Part shown: piece by piece, positions 53,166 through 62,591 of the stretch | How positions within the stretch are numbered: position 1 is the stretch's first letter | Layout of the letters: the number at the start of each line of letters is the position of its first letter | Assembly: GCA_036384915.1 (NCBI GenBank) | Contig: DASVLJ010000062.1 | Coordinates: forward strand, 124,001 to 188,000 | Origin: PKWO01 sp036384915 | Lineage (GTDB): Bacteria; Pseudomonadota; Gammaproteobacteria; Burkholderiales; Burkholderiaceae_D | Reading direction: 5' to 3' | DNA length: 64,000 bases | Made by a program: the position numbers and the translations under genes | The notes under the pieces: generated by a model | Told to the model about the DNA's origin: nothing | The model's input: only the letters and a program-made list of their open reading frames with translations | The model's database searches: none

Positions 53166-53963
53166 ATGATCGTGCGGATCTGCTCCCAGACCCACCCTGG
53201 CCTGCAACGTTCGCAGAATGAAGATGCAGTCGCCTTCGACGAAGCGATAGGTTTGTGCATCCTGTGCGACGGCATGGGCGGCCACAACGCAGGTGAAGTC
53301 GCCAGCGGCATGGCCGCCGCCTTCATCAAGACCGACATGCGCGGAACGCTGGCCGCGGCGGCCAAAAATCGCGAACCGGGCGCGGTGCAAGCTGCCATCG
53401 CGCAATCGTTGGAAAAGGCAAACAGCGCGATCTACAACCTCTCGCGCACCAATGCCCAGTATTCCGGGATGGGCACCACGCTCGTGGTCGGCGTATTTTG
53501 CGCCGACGTGCTGGTGCTGGGCCATATCGGCGATTCGCGCTGCTATCTTTCGCGAGGCGGCAAGCTCATTCAATTGACCAAGGACCACTCGGTCTACCAG
53601 GAACAACTGGACGAGGGCTTGCTCGACGAAAACCACGTCATGCCCGTATTGGGGCAGAACTTCGTCACGCGTGCGCTCGGGCCGTTTGAGCAAGTCCAGG
53701 CCGATTTCCAGCAGCCGGCGCTGGCCGTCGGCGACATCTACCTGATGTGCTCGGATGGACTGTCCGACATGGTCGAGGACGAGGGCATCGCTGCCATCCT
53801 GGCCGGCCCCGAAGGCTTGCAGCAAAAGGCCGACAAGCTCATTGTTGCGGCCAATGACGGCGGCGGGCGCGACAATGTATCGGTCGTGCTGGCCCAGGTC
53901 ATGGAAGAACCGAAAGCCGGTTTGCTAGGTACCGCTGCGCGCGCATTGTTCGGGCGGCGCTGA
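53166..53963 (+). CDS. PP2C-type serine/threonine phosphatase (second)
   Basis: A 265-residue PP2C with the same motif set as the first (LQRSQNEDAV, CDGMGGHNAGEVASGMA, GMGTTLVVG, LGHIGDSRCY, TKDHSVY, CSDGLSDM, GGGRDNVSVVLA). It follows the kinase by 35 bp. Two phosphatases bracketing one kinase and one FHA protein suggest either separate substrates or tight reset of signalling. Confidence 0.92.
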   Translation: MIVRICSQTHPGLQRSQNEDAVAFDEAIGLCILCDGMGGHNAGEVASGMAAAFIKTDMRGTLAAAAKNREPGAVQAAIAQSLEKANSAIYNLSRTNAQYSGMGTTLVVGVFCADVLVLGHIGDSRCYLSRGGKLIQLTKDHSVYQEQLDEGLLDENHVMPVLGQNFVTRALGPFEQVQADFQQPALAVGDIYLMCSDGLSDMVEDEGIAAILAGPEGLQQKADKLIVAANDGGGRDNVSVVLAQVMEEPKAGLLGTAARALFGRR

Positions 53964-54029
53964 ACGGGTTTTTCCCATCCCGCTATAATCGGGCATTCCC
54001 CTTTCTTACTTTTTTATTGGAGATCGATC

Positions 54030-54530
54030 ATGAACTCCGTGATCTTGTCTGCGCTCGAGGTTTTCCCGAACCAGCTGGAACAGATGTTTGCCATGATTCC
54101 CGCCGAACACCGGCACTGGAAACCCGATTCCTGGGAAGGCGTGCCAAGCGAGATGTTGAATCCCATCGAGCAAATTTGCCACGTGCGCGACATCGAAGTG
54201 CTGGGCTACCAGGTGCGCTTCAAACGCATGCTCGAAGAAGAGAACCCGCTGCTGGCATCAATAGAGAGCTATGAGCTGGTCGAGAGCGGCGATTATGCGA
54301 AGCAGGACCCGGCAGTCGTATTCGCCGAGATCCGCAAGGCGCGGGCGCAAACGGTGGAACTGCTGCGCACTGTCGGCGATGCGCAATTGCGCCGTACCGG
54401 CGCGTTCGAGGGTTACGGCCCGGTCACGCTGAAGAGCTTGATCTACTACCTGTGCAGCCACGACCAGCAGCACTTGGCCGGATTGCAATGGCTGCTCGGG
54501 AAAATCGATTCCGCGGAATTGCCGCAATGA
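54030..54530 (+). CDS. DinB family protein
   Basis: A 166-residue four-helix-bundle protein of the DinB/YfiT superfamily. A metal-binding His triad fits ICHVRDIE (about residue 51) and SHDQQHL (about 140-144). Such proteins often are metal-dependent thiol transferases or stress proteins. A TATAAT -10 (53984-53989) and ATTGGAGA before the ATG indicate its own promoter. Function not assigned. Confidence 0.8.
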   Translation: MNSVILSALEVFPNQLEQMFAMIPAEHRHWKPDSWEGVPSEMLNPIEQICHVRDIEVLGYQVRFKRMLEEENPLLASIESYELVESGDYAKQDPAVVFAEIRKARAQTVELLRTVGDAQLRRTGAFEGYGPVTLKSLIYYLCSHDQQHLAGLQWLLGKIDSAELPQ

Positions 54531-54543
54531 GGGCGGTCGCCGC

Positions 54544-55143
54544 ATGAACGTCGCCTTCCTTAAGGGGCTGGGCATGGGGGCCGGCCTGATCATGGCCATC
54601 GGCGCGCAAAATGCCTTCGTGTTGCGCCAGGGGCTGCTCAAGCGCTACGTGTTCATTTGCGCACTGATCTGCAGCCTGTGCGACATGGTGTTGATCTCGG
54701 CCGGCGTGGCCGGCATGGGCAGCTTGATCATGGCGCATCCAGCGCTGCTGGTGCTTGCGAAATGGGGCGGGGCACTGTTCCTCGCCTACTACGGCCTACG
54801 TTCGGCCATCGCCGCGTTCAAGGCGGGCGGCCTGGCGGCTTCGTCGCAAAGCGCATCAGGCTATGGCACGGCGATTGCCATGGCTTTCAGCTTCAGCCTG
54901 CTTAATCCGCATGTTTACCTTGATACAGTTGTGCTGCTCGGGGCGATCGGTGGGCAACAGCCCGACGGCGGGCGTGTCGAATTCGCGCTCGGGGCGATGA
55001 GTGCTTCGGTGTTGTGGTTCTTTGGGTTGGCGTACGGCGCGAGATTGCTGGCGCCTTTGTTTGCGCGGCCTGTGGCTTGGCGTGTTCTCGATGGCTTGAT
55101 TGCCGTCGTGATGTGGGGGCTAGCGGCTTCGCTGTTGGTGTAA
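54544..55143 (+). CDS. LysE/RhtB family amino acid exporter
   Basis: A 199-residue membrane protein with six predicted helices. Family marks: GAQNAFVLRQGLLKRYVF after the first helix and FSFSLLNPHVYLDTVVLLG in the middle. The N-terminal GAQNAFVLRQG type is that of LysE/ArgO (basic amino acids) rather than RhtB. Starts 13 bp after the DinB gene and is followed by a hairpin. Confidence 0.92.
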   Translation: MNVAFLKGLGMGAGLIMAIGAQNAFVLRQGLLKRYVFICALICSLCDMVLISAGVAGMGSLIMAHPALLVLAKWGGALFLAYYGLRSAIAAFKAGGLAASSQSASGYGTAIAMAFSFSLLNPHVYLDTVVLLGAIGGQQPDGGRVEFALGAMSASVLWFFGLAYGARLLAPLFARPVAWRVLDGLIAVVMWGLAASLLV

Positions 55144-55172
55144 ATATCCTCCGGCTTTGCCGGAGAATATTT
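55142..55172. terminator. Terminator between lysE-like gene and ftsX
   Basis: AAATAT-C-CTCCGGC (55142-55155) pairs with GCCGGAG-A-ATATTT (55159-55172) around a TTT loop: 13 pairs with one mismatch and A/T flanks on both sides. The following 55173-55294 holds nothing recognisable. Confidence 0.8.
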
Positions 55173-55294
55173 ACTGAATTCCAATGCGCCCGAGAATGTC
55201 ATCCAGCATTGGAAGCGATTCATCAATGACTGTTTGAGCATCCATCATGTAAGTATCTATTCCCGCAAATAGGACTTGCAGTTCGTCGACTGGT

Positions 55295-56221
55295 CTAACT
55301 CAGCCGCGCCAAATGCCGCTGCACCGACATCAGCGCACCGACCAAGCCCAGCCCCGAGCTGATCACAAGCAGAATCGCCGAAGCGGGCAGGCTCAGCGGT
55401 GCTAGCCGGAATTCCGAGGCATACAGCCTTGCGAATTCGGCGATGGCGCCGTTTAAGGGTTGCAAGGCCAGCGCCACGATTCCCAGCGCGACGGCGCCGG
55501 CACACAGGCCGAGCAACGCGCCGCTGTAGTAGAACGGACGGCAGATGAAGCTGTTGGTGGCGCCAACCAGACGCGAGACTTCGATTTCATCGCGCTGCGT
55601 CAGCACTTGCAGCCGTATGGTGTTGAACACTACGGCCACCACCACAACGCCTAGCGTAAGCGCCAGGAACAGCAAGCCCAATTGCAGGATGTGCAGCAGA
55701 GCGGCCAGACGCTTGACCCAGGTCGAATCGACTTGCACGCTGTCGACGTCAGGCAGGGCCTTTAGTTGTGCCGCAATTGCATCGACGCGCTCGGCGTCCT
55801 TGGCGTCGCGGAAGCCTGAAAGCTTGAGCACGTAACTGTCGGGTAGCGGGTTCGATCCCAGCGTGGCGATCACGTCGGTCAAGCCGCTCTTGTCGTTCAA
55901 GGCGGCCAGTGCTTTTTCGCGCGGTACGAATTCCAGCCGGTCGAGATTTTTCGCATCGCCCACGGCCTTGCGGATCGCGTCGGCGGTGGCGACAGCCTTG
56001 TCGCGCGACAATTCCATCGTCATGAAGACGCTGATCTCCGGTTCGACGGCCAATTGCTCCGACATCGGACGCACGTTTTCCAGCAGCGTCAGACCGGCGA
56101 AGGGCAGCGCCAGCGCAATTGCGACCACGATCACGTTCAGCAGGAAACCGCTCCTCGGTTTGAAAATATGGCGCAGGGCGCGGCCCAGCGCAAAGGCATG
56201 GTGGCGGGCCCAGGTGATCAT
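55295..56221 (-). CDS. ftsX: Cell division protein FtsX
   Basis: A 308-residue permease-like protein with four helices: one at about 25-48 and three in the C-terminal half (about 180-300), separated by a periplasmic domain. The VSRLVGATNSFICRPFYYSGALLG block is typical. With FtsE it controls amidase activity at the septum. Overlaps ftsE by 4 bp (ATGA). Confidence 0.94.
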   Translation of the reverse strand: MITWARHHAFALGRALRHIFKPRSGFLLNVIVVAIALALPFAGLTLLENVRPMSEQLAVEPEISVFMTMELSRDKAVATADAIRKAVGDAKNLDRLEFVPREKALAALNDKSGLTDVIATLGSNPLPDSYVLKLSGFRDAKDAERVDAIAAQLKALPDVDSVQVDSTWVKRLAALLHILQLGLLFLALTLGVVVVAVVFNTIRLQVLTQRDEIEVSRLVGATNSFICRPFYYSGALLGLCAGAVALGIVALALQPLNGAIAEFARLYASEFRLAPLSLPASAILLVISSGLGLVGALMSVQRHLARLS

Positions 56222-56889
56222 ACGTTCACCCCAGGAGCGCCGGTAGCGGCCAGACGGCCTTCCTGTAGTTTGATGACGCGCTTGGCCTTGGCCAGCACGG
56301 TCTCGTCATGGGTGGAGATCAGGCAGGTCACGCCGGCTCCATGGAAAGCCTTGATGGCGTCGAGCACCTTGTCGGCATTGCCCCGGTCGAGATTGGCCGT
56401 CGGTTCGTCGGCCAGGATGATTTGCGGGCGGTTGACGATGGCGCGCGCGATGGTGGCGCGTTGCTGCTCGCCGCCCGAGAGGCTCATCGGTTCGGATTTG
56501 GCATTGGGCAGCAAGCCGACCTTTTCCAGCGCGGCACGCGCGCGCTTTTCCGCTTCGCCGCGCGTGGCGCCCGTGACGAGCAGAGGCAGCATGACATTGG
56601 AGAGCACGTCGCGGTCCAGCAACAGGCGGTTTTGCTGCATGATCAAGCCGAGATTGCGCCGCAGGTAGGGCAGACCGGAAGATGGCATCTTGCCGACGTC
56701 CTGGCCGTTGACGAGCACGCGGCCGAAGCTCGGGCGCTCGATGGCGGCGATCATTTTGAACAGTGTGGATTTGCCGGCGCCGGAAGGGCCGGCCAGGAAG
56801 ATCAGCTCGCCTTTTGCGATTGACAGGCTGACGTCCAGGAGCGCGGCGTGCTGGCCATATCGTTTGGTAAGCGAGTGAAATTCGATCAT
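56218..56889 (-). CDS. ftsE: Cell division ATP-binding protein FtsE
   Basis: A 223-residue ABC ATPase. Walker A GPSGAGKST near residues 35-43, signature LSGGEQQRATIARAI, Walker B IILADEPT, switch STHDE. It lies directly after ftsY (stop and start adjacent) and overlaps ftsX, the classic ftsYEX operon. Confidence 0.96.
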   Translation of the reverse strand: MIEFHSLTKRYGQHAALLDVSLSIAKGELIFLAGPSGAGKSTLFKMIAAIERPSFGRVLVNGQDVGKMPSSGLPYLRRNLGLIMQQNRLLLDRDVLSNVMLPLLVTGATRGEAEKRARAALEKVGLLPNAKSEPMSLSGGEQQRATIARAIVNRPQIILADEPTANLDRGNADKVLDAIKAFHGAGVTCLISTHDETVLAKAKRVIKLQEGRLAATGAPGVNV

Positions 56890-57951
56890 TTATTGAAGCA
56901 AGGCGTCTACAAACTCGACCGCATTAAACGGCTGCAAATCCTCGATCTGCTCGCCAACCCCGATGAAATATACCGGCAGCGGGCGGGTCTTGGCAATCGC
57001 CGCGAGGATGCCGCCCTTGGCCGTGCCGTCCAGCTTGGTCACGACCAAGCCGGTCAAGCCGAGGGCGTCATCGAAAGCCTTGACCTGGGCCAGCGCGTTT
57101 TGCCCGGTGTTGCCGTCGATGATGAGCAAGACTTCATGCGGCGCGCTCTCCATGCCCTTAGTCACGACGCGCTTGATCTTTTTCAGCTCTTCCATCAAGT
57201 GCAATTGCGTAGGCAGGCGGCCGGCCGTATCGACCATGACCACGTCGGTTTTCTTGGCAACGGCGGAATGAATGGCGTCGAAAGCCACGGCGGCCGGGTC
57301 GCCAGACTCCTGGGCGATCACGGTCACGTTGTTGCGCTCGCCCCAGATTGCCAATTGCTCGCGCGCGGCGGCGCGGAAGGTGTCGCCGGCGGCCAGGAGC
57401 ACCGATTGGCCGTGCGCCTGCAAGTGCTTGGCCAGCTTGCCTATGGTCGTCGTCTTGCCGGCGCCATTGACGCCGGTGATCATCATGACCAGGGGCTGGT
57501 AGCGCCCGAGTTCCAGGGGCTTTTGCAGGGGTGTCAGCAGCTCGATCAATAGCGTGCGCAATGCCGCCTTGACTTGCCCGGCATCGGTCAGCTTTTCATC
57601 CTTGACCTTGCGCTTCAAGGCGTCGAGCAGGAATTGCGTCGCCTCCACGCCGGCGTCCGACATCAGCAGGGCCGATTCGAGCTCTTCGTAGAGATCGTCA
57701 TCGATGCGCGCGCCGATGAAGAGCGTAGTCAGGTTGGAGGAAGTCTTGGCCAGCCCCGCTTTCAGGCGCGAGAGCCAGGAACGCTGCGCAGGGGCAGGTG
57801 GCAGGGCACTTTCAACCGGGGCAGGGGCTTGCGCAGGCTGCTCCGGTTGGGCGGCCTGCAGGGAAGCAGGCTGAGAAGCAGGCAGAGAAGCGGACTGAGG
57901 AGCCGGCTGTGGCGCCACTTCCTGGGTTTTTTTCTTGAAGAAACTAAACAT
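56890..57951 (-). CDS. ftsY: Signal recognition particle receptor FtsY
   Basis: A 353-residue SRP GTPase. The N-terminal A region (about 1-55) is Gln/Ala/Pro/Ser-rich rather than acidic, with a basic start (FSFFKKK). The NG domain follows: G1 GVNGAGKTTT near 154, DTAGRLPT, TKLDGTAKGG and the closing loop. Targets ribosome-nascent chain complexes to the membrane. First gene of ftsYEX; divergent from rsmD. Confidence 0.97.
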   Translation of the reverse strand: MFSFFKKKTQEVAPQPAPQSASLPASQPASLQAAQPEQPAQAPAPVESALPPAPAQRSWLSRLKAGLAKTSSNLTTLFIGARIDDDLYEELESALLMSDAGVEATQFLLDALKRKVKDEKLTDAGQVKAALRTLLIELLTPLQKPLELGRYQPLVMMITGVNGAGKTTTIGKLAKHLQAHGQSVLLAAGDTFRAAAREQLAIWGERNNVTVIAQESGDPAAVAFDAIHSAVAKKTDVVMVDTAGRLPTQLHLMEELKKIKRVVTKGMESAPHEVLLIIDGNTGQNALAQVKAFDDALGLTGLVVTKLDGTAKGGILAAIAKTRPLPVYFIGVGEQIEDLQPFNAVEFVDALLQ

Positions 57952-58065
57952 CGGGGGTAAAACCGCCGAAACGGCGGTCTTCTACAAGGTTGCATGCGAA
58001 AGCGGCATTTTAGCAGAGCGCAGTATGCGCACCCCGATTCGCTATACTCCCGGAATCGTTCCAAA

Positions 58066-58716
58066 ATGACTGTCATGCAAAGAAAATCAACCAAACCTCC
58101 CGGCAAGGCGGGAGGCGCGCCGCGCATGGCCCCGCGCCAGGTACGCATCATTGGCGGCCAGTGGAAGCGCACCCCTCTGCCAGTGCTGGAAGCGGAGGGC
58201 TTGCGCCCCACGCCCGACCGCGTGCGCGAGACGCTGTTCAACTGGCTCAACCATCTGTTCGACGGCTATTGGGAAAACAAGGCTTGCCTCGACCTGTTCG
58301 CCGGTACCGGCGCGCTCGGCTTCGAGGCGGCGAGCCGCGGTGCGGCGCGCGTGCTGATGGTGGAGTCGTTCTCTCCGGCTGCCAGGCAATTGCAGGCGAC
58401 CAAGGACAAGCTCAAGGCCGAACAGGTGGCCATCACGCGCGGCGATGCCCTGGCTACCGTATCCGGCCTGCAAACACGCGAGGCGGGGCAATTCCACGTC
58501 ATTTTCCTCGACCCGCCCTATCATCAGGACTGGCTGCCCAGGATGCTGCCGCTATGCGCCGGTCTGCTGGCGCCCGGCGGCCTGGTCTATGCCGAAGCCG
58601 AGTTCGCGCTTGATGGCGACGAGGCCCCGGACTGGATGGCCGATTGGGACGTGGTACGGGCCGACAAGGCCGGCATGGTGTACTTTCATTTGTTGCAACG
58701 CAAAATACCTGTTTGA
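58066..58716 (+). CDS. rsmD: 16S rRNA (guanine(966)-N2)-methyltransferase
   Basis: A 216-residue class I methyltransferase: VRIIGGQWKRTPLPV near the N terminus, RPTPDRVRETLFNWL, motif I DLFAGTGALGFEAASRGA and catalytic DPPY. Start is ATG 58066 or 58075; a TATACT -10 (58043-58048) predicts a very short leader that slightly favours 58075. Divergent from ftsY, as in E. coli. Confidence 0.95.
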   Translation: MTVMQRKSTKPPGKAGGAPRMAPRQVRIIGGQWKRTPLPVLEAEGLRPTPDRVRETLFNWLNHLFDGYWENKACLDLFAGTGALGFEAASRGAARVLMVESFSPAARQLQATKDKLKAEQVAITRGDALATVSGLQTREAGQFHVIFLDPPYHQDWLPRMLPLCAGLLAPGGLVYAEAEFALDGDEAPDWMADWDVVRADKAGMVYFHLLQRKIPV

Positions 58717-58807
58717 ATTTCAGGCATAATGCAACATTCATTGTGGTGCACAATGCGGTACGCATGCACCGGTTCGGCGCACGCAGCCGATATCTTGTGG
58801 AGTCGTA

Positions 58808-59296
58808 ATGGTAACTGCCATCTATCCCGGTACCTTCGATCCGTTGACGCGCGGGCATGAAGACCTGGTGCGCCGCGCTTCCGGCCTGTTCGACAAGCTC
58901 GTCGTGGGCGTGGCCGACAGCAAGGCCAAGCGGCCTTTCTTCACCCTGGAAGAACGGCTGACCATTGCCAACGAAGTCTTGGGGCATTATCCCAACGTGC
59001 AGGTGGAAAGCTTTTCCGGCCTGCTCAAGGATTTCGTGCGCGAACACGATGCGCGCGTGATCGTGCGCGGCTTGCGTGCGGTATCGGATTTCGAATACGA
59101 ATTCCAGATGGCCGGCATGAACCGCTACCTGCTGCCCGACGTCGAGACCCTGTTCCTCACGCCTTCGGACCAATATCAATTCATCTCGGGCACCATCGTG
59201 CGCGAAATCGCCGTGCTCGGCGGCGATGTGTCGAAGTTTGTCTTTCCCTCCGTGGAAAACTGGCTCAAGAAGAAAATCGCCGAGGGGCAAGAGTAG
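58808..59296 (+). CDS. coaD: Phosphopantetheine adenylyltransferase
   Basis: A 162-residue nucleotidyltransferase for the penultimate step of CoA synthesis. YPGTFDPLTRGHEDLVRRA carries the TxGH-like motif, and VRGLRAVSDFEYEFQMAGMNR and FISGTIVREIA are diagnostic. The 91-bp gap upstream contains CATAAT and a GGTGCA/TGCACC inverted repeat. Followed 9 bp later by a ferredoxin gene. Confidence 0.97.
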   Translation: MVTAIYPGTFDPLTRGHEDLVRRASGLFDKLVVGVADSKAKRPFFTLEERLTIANEVLGHYPNVQVESFSGLLKDFVREHDARVIVRGLRAVSDFEYEFQMAGMNRYLLPDVETLFLTPSDQYQFISGTIVREIAVLGGDVSKFVFPSVENWLKKKIAEGQE

Positions 59297-59305
59297 GGTG
59301 GCGGT

Positions 59306-59557
59306 ATGGCTTTAATGATCACCGATGATTGCATCAATTGCGACGTCTGCGAACCGGAATGCCCCAACGATGCGATCTACATGGGGCCGGAGATCTACGA
59401 GATCGATCCGAACAAGTGCACCGAATGCGTCGGCCATTTCAACGAGCCGCAATGCCAGCAAGTGTGCCCGGTAGCCTGCATCCCTTTCAATCCCGAGTGG
59501 CGCGAAACGAAGGAAGAGCTGCAAGCCAAGTACGAACGGCTGACCGCAGCTAATTAA
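59306..59557 (+). CDS. YfhL family 2[4Fe-4S] ferredoxin
   Basis: An 83-residue dicluster ferredoxin: CINCDVCEPECP gives the first cluster set, and CTECVGHFNEPQCQQVCPVAC the second with the longer insert seen in YfhL/Alvin-type ferredoxins. Likely electron donor to an unknown reductase. Its stop overlaps the convergent GGDEF gene by 8 bp. Confidence 0.94.
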   Translation: MALMITDDCINCDVCEPECPNDAIYMGPEIYEIDPNKCTECVGHFNEPQCQQVCPVACIPFNPEWRETKEELQAKYERLTAAN

Positions 59558-60629
59558 AGATTTCCACGCGGTTGCGCCCGTTCGCCTTGGCGCGATACAG
59601 CGCGTGATCGGCGTCGGCAATCAGGCGCTGCCCCGCCGCGGCCACCGGCAAACCGGATAGATGGGCGCCGAGGTTTGCCACCCCGATCGAGATCGTCACG
59701 CGCCGCTCTTCTCCGGCAAAAACGAACGGCTTGTCGCCGATGCCGGCGCGTATGCGTTCGGCCACATTTTGCGCCTGAACCGGCGGCGTATCGGGCAAAA
59801 GCGCGATGAATTCCTCGCCGCCGTGGCGGCCCAGCGTGTCGGACAGCCGCAGCTCGGCCTTGATGCGCTGGGCCGCTTCGCGCAAGACTTCGTCGCCACA
59901 CTGGTGGCCGAAGCCGTCGTTGATTTTCTTGAAGTGGTCGATGTCGAGATAGAGGCAGGATAGCGACCCGGTATGGCGCCGGCTGCGGCCCACTTCCTCG
60001 ATCAGGCGCGTTTCGACATAGCGCCGGTTGTTCACGCCCGTCAGCGGGTCCATCAGGCCGAGATGCTTCAGGCGCTCGATATTGAGCACGTTTTCCAGGC
60101 AGACCGCGACGATGGCCGTCATGTGTTCGAGGAAATCGGTCGCCATGCCGCGCGCGAAGCGCCCGTCCTGGCAACTGCCGAGGCCGAGCATGCCCAGCAG
60201 CCGGTCTTGCCGGCGCAACGGCAGCAGCGCGACCGAGGCTGGCGTCAAAACCTGTTCCGGGAAGATGCACGCCATGTTGTCTTCGTCGTACGGACCAAGC
60301 TCGGGCCGGGCCAGATCGCGCAACAGGCCGAGTGCTGCGGCATTGTCGCAGAACAGCAGGCTGGGGAACTCGTCCAGCCCTACGCCGAGGTCTTGCAGGA
60401 TATGGCGGATTTCATAGTCGGCGTCGATCAAGGCCAGCGTCACGACGTCGAGCTTGGATGGTGCCGCCAGGTATTCGAAGATATTGTCGATCAGCTGCAG
60501 GAAACTGGCAGCGCCGATGAACTTGAGGTCGATTTCCTGGTGCCGCCGCAGGATGTCTTCATTGCGCCGCGCCTCGGCCAGCAATTGCGCCAACTGAAGC
60601 CGCAGCCGCTCAGTTTCGGCGTTTTCCAT
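59550..60629 (-). CDS. DUF484-GGDEF diguanylate cyclase
   Basis: A 359-residue protein: short coiled coil (about 1-30), a GAF/DUF484-like domain (about 35-190, ending ATDFLEHMTAIVAVCLENV) and a C-terminal GGDEF domain (about 195-359). The active site reads GGEEF, and RxxD (RLSD) sits five residues before it, the product-inhibition I-site. It should make c-di-GMP from GTP in response to an unknown ligand. Begins 1 bp after the MOSC gene stop. Confidence 0.92.
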   Translation of the reverse strand: MENAETERLRLQLAQLLAEARRNEDILRRHQEIDLKFIGAASFLQLIDNIFEYLAAPSKLDVVTLALIDADYEIRHILQDLGVGLDEFPSLLFCDNAAALGLLRDLARPELGPYDEDNMACIFPEQVLTPASVALLPLRRQDRLLGMLGLGSCQDGRFARGMATDFLEHMTAIVAVCLENVLNIERLKHLGLMDPLTGVNNRRYVETRLIEEVGRSRRHTGSLSCLYLDIDHFKKINDGFGHQCGDEVLREAAQRIKAELRLSDTLGRHGGEEFIALLPDTPPVQAQNVAERIRAGIGDKPFVFAGEERRVTISIGVANLGAHLSGLPVAAAGQRLIADADHALYRAKANGRNRVEIFN

Positions 60630-60630
60630 G

Positions 60631-61482
60631 TCAGAACGCGATTTCGACTTCCACGTCCTGTCCGACGTGCAGCACGCTATGCTCGCCTTCGGTCAGGATC
60701 GCATTCATGCCGAAGGTGATGCCGCCGTCGACGATCGGATTGACGCGGTAGGTTTGCAGGATATCGAGCGGATCGGGGCCGAAGCACCCGGTTTCCTGGT
60801 CGATCGAAGGCATCGGGCAGCGCGCGCAAGGCTTGACCGGCTGCAGGCAGGCCGCGCCTATCCGTATCGCTGCGGCATAGTCTTCCTCGAAGGCTTCGGT
60901 GCCGCCTATTACCAGGTTGGGACGGAAACGGTTCATCGGCAGCGCCGCCCGCCCGCGTACGGCGAGTTTCTGGTTAAGATCGGCCAGCGAAGCCTCGGAC
61001 ACCACGAGCATGGGAAAGCCGTCGGAAAACAAGGTCGGCACCTCGCGCTCGCCGGTCCATTTGCTGCTCGCCAGGCGCCGCGCGGCCGGATGGAAGCGCG
61101 CCAGCCGGCAAGACGTGCCGACCGCATGTGAAAGCCATTCGGCGGCTTCATTGCCGCAATCCCAGGCATGGACCACGTCATCCCACACGCGCACGTCCGT
61201 CGTTGCGGCATGGGCAAGCGAGGCGGCATCAATGGGCAGGGACAATACTGGCAAACTCGGTGCGCTCAACTCGACCGCATCATCCCCAATGCGCGGTACG
61301 ATCAGGGCCATCCTCGGCAATTCGCGTTGCGTCAACAGGTTGCCCTCGGTATCGACCACCATCCATTCGCGGTCGCGCACGCCGCCGCAAGACAGTCCAT
61401 ACGCGGTCACCTCGGCCTGCGTCAGCGCGATGCCGGCGCAGGATTTGATGGGGTAGAGCGTGAGCGCGCTTAGGGTCGGCAC
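60631..61482 (-). CDS. MOSC domain protein (YcbX-like)
   Basis: A 283-residue protein with a MOSC N-terminal beta-barrel (LTLYPIKSCAGIALTQAEV, GLSCGGVRDREWMVVD) and a C-terminal MOSC domain with the conserved Cys in CARCPMPSID, which binds molybdenum cofactor. Relatives (YcbX, mARC) reduce N-hydroxylated compounds. GTG start 61482 fits VPTLSALTLYPIKS; the longer open frame upstream overlaps ychF antisense. No ferredoxin domain is fused, but a ferredoxin gene is nearby. Confidence 0.87.
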   Translation of the reverse strand: MPTLSALTLYPIKSCAGIALTQAEVTAYGLSCGGVRDREWMVVDTEGNLLTQRELPRMALIVPRIGDDAVELSAPSLPVLSLPIDAASLAHAATTDVRVWDDVVHAWDCGNEAAEWLSHAVGTSCRLARFHPAARRLASSKWTGEREVPTLFSDGFPMLVVSEASLADLNQKLAVRGRAALPMNRFRPNLVIGGTEAFEEDYAAAIRIGAACLQPVKPCARCPMPSIDQETGCFGPDPLDILQTYRVNPIVDGGITFGMNAILTEGEHSVLHVGQDVEVEIAF

Positions 61483-61499
61483 CGGCAGTCTTCCCGATT

Positions 61500-62591
61500 C
61501 TAGACGTTGAACAGGAAATTCAATACGTCGCCATCCTTCACCACGTACTCCTTGCCTTCCGCGCGCATCTTGCCCGCTTCTTTGGCGCCTTGCTCGCCCT
61601 TGTAGGCGATGAAGTCGTCGAAGGAAATCGTCTGGGCCCGGATGAAGCCGCGTTCGAAGTCGGTGTGGATCACACCGGCCGCCTGGGGCGCGGTGTCGCC
61701 CTTGTGGATGGTCCAGGCGCGCACTTCCTTGACGCCGGCGGTGAAATAGGTTTGCAGGCCGAGCAAGTCGTAGCCGGCGCGGATCAGGCGGTTCAAGCCC
61801 GGTTCTTCCATGCCCATGTCGGCCAGGAATTCGGCCTTGTCGGCCTCTTCCATGTCGGCGATTTCGGCTTCGATGGCGGCACAGATCGCCACCACGGGCG
61901 CATTTTGCGACTTGGCATAGGCGGTCAGCTGATCGAGCAGCGGATTGTCGTGGAAGCCGTCGTCGGCCACATTGGCCACGTACATGGCGGGCTTGGCTGT
62001 GATCAGGCACAGCGGCTTGATCAGCGCCATCTCTTCGGCGTCAAGGCCCACGGAACGCACGGGCTTGGCTTCGTTCAAGTGCGGCACCAGGCGCTCCAGC
62101 AGGGCGACCAGCTTGGCGGCGTCCTTGTCGCCCGACTTGGCCTTCTTGTTTTCGCGCTGGATGGCTTTTTCCACGCCGGCCAGGTCGGCCAGTGCCAGTT
62201 CGGTCTGGATCACTTCGATGTCGTCGAGCGGGCTGATGCGGCCGGCCACGTGCACTACGTTCGGGTCTTCGAAGCAGCGCACGACGTTGACGATGGCATC
62301 GGTCTCGCGGATGTGGGCCAGGAACTGGTTGCCCAGGCCTTCGCCCTTGGATGCGCCGGCCACCAGGCCGGCGATGTCGACGAATTCCACCGTGGTCGGC
62401 ACGATCTTTTGCGGCTTGACGATGTCGGACAACGAAGCCAGGCGCGGATCAGGCACTTCGACGATGCCGACATTGGGCTCGATCGTGCAGAAGGGGTAAT
62501 TCTCGGCCGGGATGCCGGCCTTGGTCAGGGCATTGAACAGGGTGGATTTGCCGACGTTGGGCAGGCCGACGATGCCGCATTGGAGACTCAT
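61500..62591 (-). CDS. ychF: Redox-regulated ATPase YchF
   Basis: A 363-residue Obg-family P-loop protein (OLA1/YchF) that hydrolyses ATP rather than GTP and associates with ribosomes. G1 GLPNVGKSTLFNAL near residues 8-21, DIAGLVAGASKGEGLGN G3 region, and the C-terminal TGS domain (EVRAWTIHKGDTAPQAAGVIH). Start 62591 (MSLQCGIVGLPN) is the conserved terminus. Confidence 0.97.
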   Translation of the reverse strand: MSLQCGIVGLPNVGKSTLFNALTKAGIPAENYPFCTIEPNVGIVEVPDPRLASLSDIVKPQKIVPTTVEFVDIAGLVAGASKGEGLGNQFLAHIRETDAIVNVVRCFEDPNVVHVAGRISPLDDIEVIQTELALADLAGVEKAIQRENKKAKSGDKDAAKLVALLERLVPHLNEAKPVRSVGLDAEEMALIKPLCLITAKPAMYVANVADDGFHDNPLLDQLTAYAKSQNAPVVAICAAIEAEIADMEEADKAEFLADMGMEEPGLNRLIRAGYDLLGLQTYFTAGVKEVRAWTIHKGDTAPQAAGVIHTDFERGFIRAQTISFDDFIAYKGEQGAKEAGKMRAEGKEYVVKDGDVLNFLFNV

